Assembly: GCA_963977065.1 (NCBI GenBank)
Contig: CAXBNF010000002.1
Coordinates: 186,001 to 250,000, forward strand
Length of the DNA stretch: 64,000 nt
Direction of reading: 5' to 3'
DNA from: Planktosalinus sp963977065
GTDB taxonomy: Bacteria; Bacteroidota; Bacteroidia; Flavobacteriales; Flavobacteriaceae
Shown here: positions 33,645-42,056 of the stretch, piece after piece
Layout of the letters: the number at the start of each line of letters is the position of its first letter
Position numbering within the stretch: the stretch's first letter is position 1
Notes under the pieces: generated by a model
What the model was told of the DNA's origin: nothing
The model's input: only the letters and a program-made list of their open reading frames with translations
Database searches by the model: none
Program-made: the position numbers and the translations under genes

Positions 33645-34976
33645 TTACTCTGTTTTAGACCGTAAGTATTCCAGTTGTGCTTGAGCAACAAAGCCATTTT
33701 TCAGGGCTTCTAACTGTTGGGTTTGTATTAATATTTTTTGTTGATTCATCCTTAAAACCTCTTCAAAGTCAGCCGTGGCATTCGCAAAACCAGAAACATA
33801 CAATCGAGTCGCCTGATCAATGCGTTGCAGTTGACTTTCATAGAGTTTTAAAAGCTTTTCCGCCTGATTTAATTCATAAAGCGTCATTTCATAATTACTT
33901 TGCAAATTGTTCCTTTGAGCCGTTTGCCGTGCTTCTACTTCCACTTGCATAAATTCCACTTCTTTTTTGGCGGCTTTGTATTTTTTACGGAAAATAGGCA
34001 AGGTCACCGAAACCATTGGCATAATGGCATCTTGCCCGTTCATTTCCGGATTGGCATCGGTGCGTTTTGAAATGATGGAATAATCGACTCCGAGCCCAAA
34101 CTTTGGCAATCCGTCTTTTTCAATGGCGTTAATGCGCCTGTTTAAAGCGGTCTTTTCACTATCCAAAGCTACCAAAGTGGGATGTGCTTCAAAGGAACTG
34201 CCATTTTCCGGTTCTTTGAGCAAGGCAAGGTTTTGACCTAACCTAAGTGAATCGGCAATTACCACCGGCAATTCTTTTTCCCTGTTTAAAAGTAGGTTGA
34301 ATTGAACTTCCAGCGGCTTCTTTCTATCTTTCAACAACTCAATTTCTGTGATTGCCGCTTCGCGTTCCATATCCACTTTTACGACATTCACCATTGGAGC
34401 ATTTCCGCTTCGGAAACCACTTAATGCGAGTTTGCGGTAGCTGTCCAGTATGCTCAGGTTTTCTTCTTTGAGTGCAATGGTTTTGTCCAACACATACAGT
34501 TCGGCAAAGCGTGTTTTGACATCGACAAACAACAGACTACGCTGATTGATATATTGATGGAAACGGGCCTGTGCAGCAGCTGTAGCAGCGTCTTCTTGGG
34601 CTTTCAAAGTACCGAACCACGGGAACATCTGCGTCAATGAAAACCTAGCTTCCTGAGCTCCCAGGCGGGTTTCAATCATACGTCCAAAAGCACTTACGGT
34701 TAAGGTCGGGTCGGGCAGACTCGCAACCTGAGGGGCTTTTTGCAATGCCGCTTCAAAACCGGCATAATCTGCCTTAAGTTCCGGATTATTTTCTGCGGCT
34801 TCTTTTAAGAAATCGTCCAGGGTTTGTGAAAAACCACTAAACGTACAAGCTACTAACAGAAAGAAAAGAACTGCTTTTTTGGAGTCCTTCCCCCGAGAGT
34901 CCTCCCCCCGGCCCCCTCCCAAGGAGAGGGAGTTGTTAGTTGTAAAAAGTTTTATTATGTGAAACATCTGACTCAT
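33645..34976 (-). CDS. TolC/CusC family outer-membrane factor
   Basis: 443 residues. After an N-terminal extension comes the signal peptide core KKAVLFFLLVACTFSGFSQ, then the two OEP repeats (about 50-240 and 250-440) with long helices, such as QTLDDFLKEAAENNPEL and FRSGNAPMVNVVKVDMEREAAI. It forms the trimeric outer-membrane exit of the pump. Odd: residues 16-30 (NSLSLGGGRGEDSRG) are encoded by an intergenic palindromic repeat, and there is no start codon between this and the signal core, so the repeat is translated if the gene is functional. It begins three bases after the CusA stop. Confidence 0.88.
   Translation of the reverse strand: MSQMFHIIKLFTTNNSLSLGGGRGEDSRGKDSKKAVLFFLLVACTFSGFSQTLDDFLKEAAENNPELKADYAGFEAALQKAPQVASLPDPTLTVSAFGRMIETRLGAQEARFSLTQMFPWFGTLKAQEDAATAAAQARFHQYINQRSLLFVDVKTRFAELYVLDKTIALKEENLSILDSYRKLALSGFRSGNAPMVNVVKVDMEREAAITEIELLKDRKKPLEVQFNLLLNREKELPVVIADSLRLGQNLALLKEPENGSSFEAHPTLVALDSEKTALNRRINAIEKDGLPKFGLGVDYSIISKRTDANPEMNGQDAIMPMVSVTLPIFRKKYKAAKKEVEFMQVEVEARQTAQRNNLQSNYEMTLYELNQAEKLLKLYESQLQRIDQATRLYVSGFANATADFEEVLRMNQQKILIQTQQLEALKNGFVAQAQLEYLRSKTE
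34886..34935. repeat. C-rich/G-rich palindromic repeat, copy 2, inside the 5' end of the tolC-like gene
   Basis: CCCCCGAGAGTCCTCC, then CCCCGGCCCCCTCCC and AAGGAGAGGGAG: the same C-tract then G-tract build as 15341-15380. Here it lies in frame in the coding sequence, ahead of the signal peptide. Confidence 0.7.
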
Positions 34977-34979
34977 TTT

Positions 34980-37900
34980 TTAATTTAAATTATTTAAAGA
35001 ACTTCCGTCCTGTTCTCCCTCGTCTTTAAGCAAGGTGTTAAAGTTGGACTTAACAACAGTCTCCCTCCAGTAGGCCTGTAACACCGGCACCACAAAAATG
35101 GTCATGATCTGAATGACCATACCTCCCACAATGGGAATGGCCATGGGCACCATAATGTCTGAACCTTTTCCTGTGGAAGTCAATACCGGTATGAGTGCAA
35201 TAATAGTCACGGCCGTGGTCATCATCGCCGGTCGCACCCGTTTCAGGCCGGCTTCCATCACAGAATCACGAACCGCTTTGACCGTTTGCGGATTGTTTTT
35301 TTCAAATACCTGATGGATGTAAGTTCCCATCAAGACCCCATCATCAGTTGCGATACCAAAAAGGGCGATGAAACCTACCCATACCGCAACACTCAAATTG
35401 ATGGTGCCCATTTGGAAGAGGTCTCGCATATTCATACCTGCGAGAGAAAAATCCATAAACCAGCCTTGTCCATACAGCCAAATCATGATAAACCCTCCTG
35501 CAAAAGCCACAAACACCCCCGAGAAGTGAATGGATGAGGCAATCACCGTTTTGAACTGGAAGTAAAGCAACAGGAAAATGATAATCAAACTGATGGGAAT
35601 CACAATGGCCAAACGCTCCATTGCCCGTACCTGATTTTCATAGTTTCCGGAAAATTTATAGCTCACTCCCGCAGGCACCTTCAGCTCCCCGGAATCGATT
35701 TTACCGGCGATGTACTTTTGTGCATCCTGTACTACATTGACTTCGGCAAAATTTTCCCGTTTATCAAAAAGCACATAGCCCACCAGAAAAGTGTCTTCAC
35801 TTTTAATCATTTGGGGTCCGCGTACATAGGTGATTTCAGCCAGTTCGCCCAAAGGAATCTGTGCTCCTTTTGAGGTAGGTATTAAAATGCGCTCCAGTGA
35901 TTCAGGGTCTTCACGCAATTCTCTGGGGTAGCGCACCCGCACCGGGAAACGTTCCCTTCCCTCCACGGTAGTAGTAATTTCCATACCACCAACGGCGGTT
36001 TCCAACACGCTCTGTACTTCTTCAATACTCAAACCATATCGGGCAATCGCCGGACGATTGATATCAATTTCCATATAAGGCTTCCCAACGATTCGGTCGG
36101 CAAAAACGGCTTCGGTTTTAACGGAAGGAACTTCTTTGAGGAGTGTTTCCAATTGAGTTCCAAAGGCTTCAATCGTTTGCAAGTCCGGCCCAAAAACTTT
36201 GATTCCCATGGGTGCCCGCATACCAGTTTGTAACATCACCAAACGTGTTTCTATAGGTTGTAATTTAGGTGCTGAAGTCACTCCCGGCAGGCGGGTTGCA
36301 TTGACAATTTCGTCCCAAATATCATCGGGGCTGTTGATATGTTTCCGCCAGTTTCTGAAATAAGCCCCATCCTCGTCTTCGATTAAATCGGAATTGGAAA
36401 ATCCGTTGTTCAAGGCATCTTCATTGGAAAGGGTGTCACCCGATTTTAATACAAACCCCTTCTCCTTGTCTGTTTTAAACTTTAGTGGTTTTCCGTTGTC
36501 GTCTAAAGCATATTCCGGTTTGTAATTGATGACATTTTCAAACATCGAGATAGGTGCAGGATCGAGTGCACTTTCTATCCGCCCCAGTTTCCCTACCGCA
36601 ATTTCCACTTCGGGTATGGCTGTAACAGCCATATCAAGTTTTTGAAGAATCTCTTTGGTAGCTTCCATACCGGCGTGGGGCATAGCCGTGGGCATAAGCA
36701 AAAAGCTTCCTTCATCCAGTGAAGGCATAAACTCTTTGCCCACTCCCGGGAACGTATGCGTCATACTTGACCAGACAGTAGTTGTGCGAATATTCACTCC
36801 CACCTTATCAAAACCTGTAGCAACAAACCCAAACAGTTTAGGAAACCCAAACCAGATCATCGCTCCAAACAAGATTGTGATGAGCGGTACCAACAAAAAC
36901 TTACCCTTATTTTGCAGGCACCAGGTGAGAATATTACTGTAAAACTTTACCACACTGAACAGGATGACCAATATCACTGCAAGCAATAGCAGAACAAAAA
37001 TATAGTTAGTAACCAGTGTATTGCGGTATCCGAGAGGTAACCATTCTTCGGCTAGAAACAAAATTGTGACCGCCAGAATCAATCCCAATATGATGCGAGA
37101 AGTATATTTTCCTAAAAGTTCCGGTTTTTTGGTCTCGAGAATTTTCAGGATTCCAATAGCCGTCAATGCCAAAGGCAACCAAAAACTGAAATACAACCAA
37201 AAGGCAATACCCATTACAATCAAAAGCATGTTGGAGAATTGTTTCCATTTTTCTTTTTTCACCTTAAAATTGAACGCGTAATAGGAAAGCATCGGTAAAA
37301 TGACAATCCCCACAATAAAGGATGCCACCAGTGCAAAAGTTTTGGTAAATGCCAGCGGTTTGAAAAGCTTTCCTTCGGCGTTTTCCATAAAGAAAACGGG
37401 TAGAAAACTCACTACGGTTGTTGCCAAGGCGGTAGTCACGGCAGGCGCCACTTCGATGGTCGCTTTATAGATGACTTTCAATAATTTTTTACCCCGTGCA
37501 CCTATATTTTCCGGAAACTCGAGATGCCTGACCGTATTTTCGACAAACACAATCCCCACATCGACCATCACCCCAATGGCAATGGCAATACCCGAAAGCG
37601 CCACCACATTGGCATCCACCCCAAAATAGCGCATCACGATAAAGGTCATTAAAACCGCTATGGGCAGCAAACTTGAAATCAGTAGCGAAGCCCGCAGGTT
37701 GAGCACCAGCACGATAATTACAATAATACTGATGAGGATTTCGTGAGAAAGGGCGTGTTCCAGTGTGGCAATAGTTTCATTGATGAGCTGGGTGCGGTCA
37801 TAGAAAGGAACAACGGTCAATTTACTGACCGTTCCGTCAGCCAGCACTTTTTCAGGCATGCCTGAAGCCATGGCTGCTATTTTCTGTTTGGTGTTTTCTA

Positions 37901-38849
37901 TCACCTGCAAGGGATTGGACCCATAACGTGCCACAACCACACCTCCTACAACCTCAGCACCCCCTTTGTCGAGCACACCGCGACGTTCCGCCGGGCCCAG
38001 AGCAACGGTTCCTATATCTTTTATTAAAACCGGTTTGTTATCAGTTTCTGTGACGACGGTGTTTTCAATATCTTCGATGGATTTGATATATCCCAATCCC
38101 CTCACCAGATATTCCACCTTGTTGACCTCTAGGGTTTTCGCACCGGCATCGCGGTTGGAGTTTTTTACCGCCATCATCACCTTATCGATACCGATATTAT
38201 AAGCTCTGAGAGCATCAGGGTTGACGTCAATTTGATATTCCTGTATAAAACCCCCAATGGAAGCCACTTCCGAAACGCCTTCGGCAGCACTTAAACTGAG
38301 TTTCACATAGTAGTCCTGCACTTTACGCACTTCGTGAAGGTCCCATCCACCCGTAACGTTACCGTCCCGGTCACGTCCTTCGAGGGTGTACCAAAATACC
38401 TGCCCAAGGGCTGTGGCATCAGGTCCCAGCGTGGGCTGTGCATCATCGGGTAACAAACCGGCGGGCAACGAACTCAGCTTTTCCAGAACGCGGCTGCGTG
38501 ACCAGTAAAACTCCACCCCTTCTTCAAAAATGATGTAGATACTCGAGAAGCCAAACATAGATGTACTGCGTATGGACTTCACGCCAGAGATTCCCAGCAA
38601 GGAAGACGTAAGCGGATAGGTAATCTGGTCTTCAATATCCTGAGGCGATCTGCCGGGCCATTCGGTAAAGACGATTTGCTGGTTTTCACCAATATCAGGA
38701 ATGGCATCAACCGCAACGGGGTCGCTGGGAAGGAAGCCTGTATTCCAGTCAAAAGGCGCTGTAACCATCCCCCATCCTATAAAGAACAGTAACAAGATGA
38801 CTGTAACCAGCCTGTTGTGTAAAAAGTATTTTATGAGTTTTGAAAACAT
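34980..38849 (-). CDS. CusA-type heavy metal RND efflux pump
   Basis: 1289 residues, longer than the ~1050 of E. coli CusA. The helix 4 segment reads SGIAIAIGVMVDVGIVFVEN, as in Cu(I)/Ag(I) pumps, rather than the DFG-x-IVDGAV form of CzcA divalent-metal pumps. Pore and docking regions SRSRVLEKLSSLP, GGFIQEYQIDVNP and RYGLSIEEVQSVLETAVGG are present. The surplus length comes mainly from a central insert (about 530-680) with about four extra hydrophobic helices and from an acidic loop near 770-830. It drives proton-coupled export of Cu/Ag from the periplasm through the adaptor and outer-membrane channel encoded downstream. Confidence 0.92.
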   Translation of the reverse strand: MFSKLIKYFLHNRLVTVILLLFFIGWGMVTAPFDWNTGFLPSDPVAVDAIPDIGENQQIVFTEWPGRSPQDIEDQITYPLTSSLLGISGVKSIRSTSMFGFSSIYIIFEEGVEFYWSRSRVLEKLSSLPAGLLPDDAQPTLGPDATALGQVFWYTLEGRDRDGNVTGGWDLHEVRKVQDYYVKLSLSAAEGVSEVASIGGFIQEYQIDVNPDALRAYNIGIDKVMMAVKNSNRDAGAKTLEVNKVEYLVRGLGYIKSIEDIENTVVTETDNKPVLIKDIGTVALGPAERRGVLDKGGAEVVGGVVVARYGSNPLQVIENTKQKIAAMASGMPEKVLADGTVSKLTVVPFYDRTQLINETIATLEHALSHEILISIIVIIVLVLNLRASLLISSLLPIAVLMTFIVMRYFGVDANVVALSGIAIAIGVMVDVGIVFVENTVRHLEFPENIGARGKKLLKVIYKATIEVAPAVTTALATTVVSFLPVFFMENAEGKLFKPLAFTKTFALVASFIVGIVILPMLSYYAFNFKVKKEKWKQFSNMLLIVMGIAFWLYFSFWLPLALTAIGILKILETKKPELLGKYTSRIILGLILAVTILFLAEEWLPLGYRNTLVTNYIFVLLLLAVILVILFSVVKFYSNILTWCLQNKGKFLLVPLITILFGAMIWFGFPKLFGFVATGFDKVGVNIRTTTVWSSMTHTFPGVGKEFMPSLDEGSFLLMPTAMPHAGMEATKEILQKLDMAVTAIPEVEIAVGKLGRIESALDPAPISMFENVINYKPEYALDDNGKPLKFKTDKEKGFVLKSGDTLSNEDALNNGFSNSDLIEDEDGAYFRNWRKHINSPDDIWDEIVNATRLPGVTSAPKLQPIETRLVMLQTGMRAPMGIKVFGPDLQTIEAFGTQLETLLKEVPSVKTEAVFADRIVGKPYMEIDINRPAIARYGLSIEEVQSVLETAVGGMEITTTVEGRERFPVRVRYPRELREDPESLERILIPTSKGAQIPLGELAEITYVRGPQMIKSEDTFLVGYVLFDKRENFAEVNVVQDAQKYIAGKIDSGELKVPAGVSYKFSGNYENQVRAMERLAIVIPISLIIIFLLLYFQFKTVIASSIHFSGVFVAFAGGFIMIWLYGQGWFMDFSLAGMNMRDLFQMGTINLSVAVWVGFIALFGIATDDGVLMGTYIHQVFEKNNPQTVKAVRDSVMEAGLKRVRPAMMTTAVTIIALIPVLTSTGKGSDIMVPMAIPIVGGMVIQIMTIFVVPVLQAYWRETVVKSNFNTLLKDEGEQDGSSLNNLN

Positions 38850-38942
38850 AAAAAATGATTTTGAATTTTAGCAAACAATAAGAGAAAGGCTTCTTAAAAA
38901 CCTTCCCATAAGCTTCGCGAGAAAGCTATACTAAAATTAAAA

Positions 38943-39353
38943 TCAGATTAAGTATGTTTCGTTAAGGATATACCGGTCTAAAGTGAGCCGGGGCGGGGAA
39001 TATTGCTCAAAGGGGATATGCTTTTCAGCAAGCGGTTCAAAGAGGCTTATGTATGAATAACTGAACAACAGCGCAAACTGCAGCGTTTGAAGTTCGTGCT
39101 TTTCGAAAGAAATTTTCAACTCTTCTTGTCCTTCAACGGTTATGGAGATGTCTTCACAACAACTTGGTTTTTGAACCGTGTTTTCAGCAGCTTTGGATTC
39201 CATTTCCATCCCGCATTTTTTGACTTCAGAAAAAATGGCTTTGTCCACCAAATGCCCGCCGCAAAAGTGCATATCCACTGTAAACGACATGGTGGAAAAT
39301 AGCACTAAAAGCGCCATAAGTGGACTGACTATTTTTTGAAAAACGGATTTCAT
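38943..39353 (-). CDS. HYC_CC_PP family small exported protein (copy 2)
   Basis: 136 residues from the ATG at 39353 (MKSVFQKIVSPLMALLVLFS). Signal peptide, HFC at 29-31, CC at 65-66, PP at 120-121, and Cys47 in KKCGMEM. The last residues ETYLI recall QTYLI of copy 1 at 24312-24713, so the two are paralogues. It leads the Cus efflux operon, 93 bases before the CusA start, as copy 1 leads the TonB receptor operon. A longer frame adds three codons from a TTG. Function not assigned; periplasmic metal handling is likely by position. Confidence 0.8.
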   Translation of the reverse strand: MKSVFQKIVSPLMALLVLFSTMSFTVDMHFCGGHLVDKAIFSEVKKCGMEMESKAAENTVQKPSCCEDISITVEGQEELKISFEKHELQTLQFALLFSYSYISLFEPLAEKHIPFEQYSPPRLTLDRYILNETYLI

Positions 39354-39359
39354 AAGAAA

Positions 39360-39391
39360 CAAAGATAGCTATTTTTTCAATACGTCGTATT
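39360..39391 (-). promoter_or_regulatory. Promoter and 13-bp dyad of the Cus efflux operon
   Basis: Minus strand TATCTTTG (39367-39360) ends six bases before the HYC_CC_PP ATG. Upstream, AATACGTCGTATT (39379-39391) is a perfect inverted repeat around one central base, where a regulator could cover the -33 region. No proper TTG -33 is seen, which would fit an activator-dependent promoter. Confidence 0.5.
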
Positions 39392-39408
39392 TTTTAGAAA
39401 AAGCTTAA

Positions 39409-39843
39409 CTATTTGATTTTCTGTTTATGATAGTAAAAAGCTGGCAGCAAAAGCAAGACAAAAAGCGGTTGAATTAAAAAGCGTCTCACATAAAACAGCA
39501 TGTTGTAATTGCTTTCAGGTGTGGCGTTTGCGACCAACCAAGCCATCCAGGGAAGTAGGATGATAAAGGCCAGCACATACAATACTACTGAAAATTTAAT
39601 CACATCTTTATCCCGAAATGCCACCCAAAGTATCAATAATGAAATAGCAGTATTGATGAGGTAGCGATAAGAAGTATGCAAAAGCAATTTTCCGAATTCC
39701 ACATCGGGTACTTTTTGGTTTAGGTAATCCTGTTTAAAAAAGGAAAGCAAGGGGTCATAAAACAACTCCGCTTCAAAAAGGCGCACTAACAGGAGTAGTC
39801 CGAATAGTATTAACAGCAATCCTATTTTAAACGGTTTTTTCAT
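39409..39843 (-). CDS. Exosortase F-associated membrane protein
   Basis: 144 residues from the ATG at 39843. Four predicted helices (KIGLLLILFGLLLLVRLF; YLINTAISLLILWVAF; FSVVLYVLAFIILLPWMAWLVA; FLIQPLFVLLLLPAFYY) and the phrase RYLINTAISLL match the small protein that always sits beside XrtF in Flavobacteriia. The ATG is inside the last codons of xrtF (17-base overlap), so both are made together. No catalytic motif; it may be a subunit or chaperone of XrtF. Confidence 0.85.
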   Translation of the reverse strand: MKKPFKIGLLLILFGLLLLVRLFEAELFYDPLLSFFKQDYLNQKVPDVEFGKLLLHTSYRYLINTAISLLILWVAFRDKDVIKFSVVLYVLAFIILLPWMAWLVANATPESNYNMLFYVRRFLIQPLFVLLLLPAFYYHKQKIK

Positions 39844-40387
39844 TCTCAACTATTTTAGCAGGAATTTTTCTCACCCACAATACCCATAGCAAAAAGACCA
39901 TGCCGTAAATAATCGCCGGGAAAACCACGCCGTGTAAAATTTCTTCATACTGTGGATATTCATAGAGCGCAATGGCTAAAAGGACGATGCGGAAGAGGTT
40001 GGCACAATAAATCAACACCGCTCCCACAAAAATATAGAGGAGGGTGGGTATCCATTTTTGATGGAATGCCACGATAAAAGCAGCAAACAGGGCCATGACA
40101 CTCAAGGCATTGCAGCCTTCCACGATGCGAGCCAAATAATTTCCGTTGATGATGAGTTTCATGGACGCTTCCTTGGGGTGTGGTGTAATTTCGGCTTGAT
40201 AGCCAAATGCTGATGTTAAAACAGAAGTTTGTTTGGCCACCAAATGTGTAATGGGGTCGGGATAATACCTTTCAGATTTTCCGAAATGTAAATAGACGTT
40301 ATAAAGAAGACTCAATGCCACATAAGTGCCCAAAAAGAGAACGAGAAAGCGGATGACGGATTTGTATTTCTGAAAAAGTGCTTTCAA
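39827..40387 (-). CDS. xrtF: Exosortase family protein XrtF
   Basis: 186 residues, polytopic (about 5-6 helices). The exosortase triad is visible: Cys92 in EGCNALS, Arg133 in NLFRIV and His152 in LHGVVFP. Exosortases are membrane transpeptidases that cut sorting signals at the C-terminus of exported proteins. XrtF is the flavobacterial type; no target with a PEP-CTERM-like tail is found in the window. The start is TTG (LKALFQKYK), since a stop lies six codons upstream and no ATG occurs before the first helix. A TACTTTTG box is at 40415-40408. Confidence 0.88.
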   Translation of the reverse strand: MKALFQKYKSVIRFLVLFLGTYVALSLLYNVYLHFGKSERYYPDPITHLVAKQTSVLTSAFGYQAEITPHPKEASMKLIINGNYLARIVEGCNALSVMALFAAFIVAFHQKWIPTLLYIFVGAVLIYCANLFRIVLLAIALYEYPQYEEILHGVVFPAIIYGMVFLLWVLWVRKIPAKIVENEKTV

Positions 40388-40482
40388 TAATTGTGTATTC
40401 GTTTATACAAAAGTAGAGAAAAGAGATGGATAAATAAATCTACAGGTGTTTTACAAAAAAACATTTGTAAATGGTGTTTAAA

Positions 40483-40610
40483 CATTAAGGCATTAAGGTG
40501 CATTAAGGCAATTGCTCTTAACTTCCCTTAACTTCTTAATGGTTTTAATAATCCAAAGGTAATCTGGGAATTATCTTTTTTTCGCGCAGATCACGCAGAT
40601 ACGCGCAGAT
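40483..40610. repeat. Intergenic short-repeat stretch (CATTAAGG and CGCAGAT arrays)
   Basis: CATTAAGG occurs three times (40483, 40491, 40501), then the partly inverted text CTTAACTTCCCTTAACTTCTTAATGG as shorter pieces (40517-40542). CGCAGAT occurs three times with 9-10 base spacing (40585, 40594, 40604). It lies between the lipoate ligase stop and xrtF. No coding frame or stem with a T tract is seen. Confidence 0.75.
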
Positions 40611-40616
40611 AAAAAC

Positions 40617-41597
40617 TTAAAACATGATACTCAACAGCTCCTCAGCAGTAATGTCCTTAAAATAACGTTTCAAATCAAACTGACTTAATGCTTTCTTGAT
40701 TGCTTCTTCTTCATGGGGTAAATTGATCATTGCTTCTTCTATGGGTGCAATGTCCCTGATATTAAAGAAATCACCGGTGATTTGTGCTTTTTGGATGATG
40801 CCTTTTTCGACATCCAGATGCACTTCAATCACACCGCCTTCTGTACGCATTCCCTGTTTAAAGTTATATTCGGGTGAGCGACCAAAATTCCATTCCCAGG
40901 TGGCATATTTTTCATCTCTTATTTTTTGAATGGCAGCCAGATCCTCTTTAGTAAAGTCATACATTTTAGCATCGGGAAATGTTGATAGTATGTGATTCAT
41001 GATGCGCTCTGTAAACGCTTCCAGCGAAAGCGGTTCTTTGAGGTGATTGCTTATGTTTGTCACCCTTTTTGGAACCGATTTTGTGCCACGACCTTTGTAT
41101 TTAAGCGGATTCACTTTTAAAGCGCCTGATACATCCTTCATTTCAGACGAAAACAACAAGGTGCCGTGGTGCATTACTTTGTTTTTAAAAACGTGCTCTG
41201 CATTGCCTGAAAACTTTTTCCCTTCAATGGTGAGGTCATTGCGGCCTTCAAATTTGGCGTCAATTCCCAAACCCTGAAGCACTTCCAAAATGGGTTTTGT
41301 GTAGCGCTTGAAATCCACCATATCCTCATTATCACTCGTGCGGGTAAACGTAAAGTTGAGGTTCCCCATATCGTGATAGACAGCTCCACCCCCAGACAGT
41401 CTACGCACCACTTTAATGTCTTTTTCCTTTACATAATCGAGATTGATTTCGGCCAGGGTGTTTTGGTGTTTTCCCACAATGATGGCATTGTTATTTTGCC
41501 ACAACATAAAGCAGTCATCATCGATGTGTTTAAAAATATATTCGTCTGTAGCTATATTAAAATAGGGGTCGGTACTGTGATGGTGTATGCAAAGCAT
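40617..41597 (-). CDS. lplA: Lipoate--protein ligase
   Basis: 326 residues from the ATG at 41597 (MLCIHHHSTDPYFNIATDEY), the usual family start; 22 further open codons upstream are not conserved-looking. It activates lipoate with ATP and attaches it to the lysine of E2 or GcvH domains. RRLSGGGAVYHDMGNLNFTF (near 71-90) is the lipoyl-AMP loop, NDLTIEGKKFSGNA (near 121) and HHGTLLFS (near 145) complete the site, and a C-terminal accessory domain follows from ~240. It lies alone between two repeat-rich gaps. Confidence 0.92.
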   Translation of the reverse strand: MLCIHHHSTDPYFNIATDEYIFKHIDDDCFMLWQNNNAIIVGKHQNTLAEINLDYVKEKDIKVVRRLSGGGAVYHDMGNLNFTFTRTSDNEDMVDFKRYTKPILEVLQGLGIDAKFEGRNDLTIEGKKFSGNAEHVFKNKVMHHGTLLFSSEMKDVSGALKVNPLKYKGRGTKSVPKRVTNISNHLKEPLSLEAFTERIMNHILSTFPDAKMYDFTKEDLAAIQKIRDEKYATWEWNFGRSPEYNFKQGMRTEGGVIEVHLDVEKGIIQKAQITGDFFNIRDIAPIEEAMINLPHEEEAIKKALSQFDLKRYFKDITAEELLSIMF

Positions 41598-42056
41598 TGA
41601 TTCAAATTTTAGCTCATAAAAATAACCAATCTCTTCTTCAGATAAAAGGAAATACTTTGACAAAAGAAGTTTTTAAGTTTAACGTGAGTTCGAGATAAGA
41701 GAGCAAGCTATATTATGATCAACCAGGCTTTTAGAAAAGAGATGACCGTTGCTGGATGCTCGCAATTTGAAGAAGTTCCGGCTTTAGTTGTACCACAGAG
41801 AAACACAAAGGAGGCACAGAGTTGCGCGGAGGTGCGTTCTAGAGTACACTGCAAAAGCTATAATAAATCAGCGATTATCCGTCAAATCAGCGTTATCCGC
41901 GTGCTGTTTTTCATTTACAGGGAAAGGGTGGCACGCTGATGAAACGTATTAAGCGGATTTTCACGGATAGGGCTCATATTAAGTTTAACAAAAAAATACC
42001 ATATCAGTAGAAAGCACTATTTGGATTTTAAATACTTTTGCGAAAACATTCATACG
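41598..42056. repeat. Gene-free stretch with short intergenic repeats
   Basis: About 460 bases without a credible gene. CACAGAGAAACACAAAGG and GGCACAGAGTTGCGCGGAG stand at 41793-41831. A nearly exact double unit, AATCAGCGATTATCCG and AATCAGCGTTATCCG, stands at 41866-41899, and GCGGATTTTCACGGAT near 41953-41968. A 74-codon frame (41715-41939) consists only of these repeats. The right end holds the GAF gene promoter. Confidence 0.7.
42033..42040 (+). promoter_or_regulatory. -7 box of the GAF protein gene
   Basis: TACTTTTG matches TAnnTTTG and ends 16 bases before the ATG at 42057. It lies inside the longer frame that opens with a TTG at 42021, which supports the inner ATG as start. Confidence 0.45.

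Noticed and set aside
41715..41939. 74-codon plus-strand frame
   Set aside because: It is made of intergenic repeats; there is no domain and no promoter.
40483..41968. Short-word arrays as CRISPR or phage attachment sites
   Set aside because: Words are too short and irregular; there is no integrase, tRNA or cas gene.
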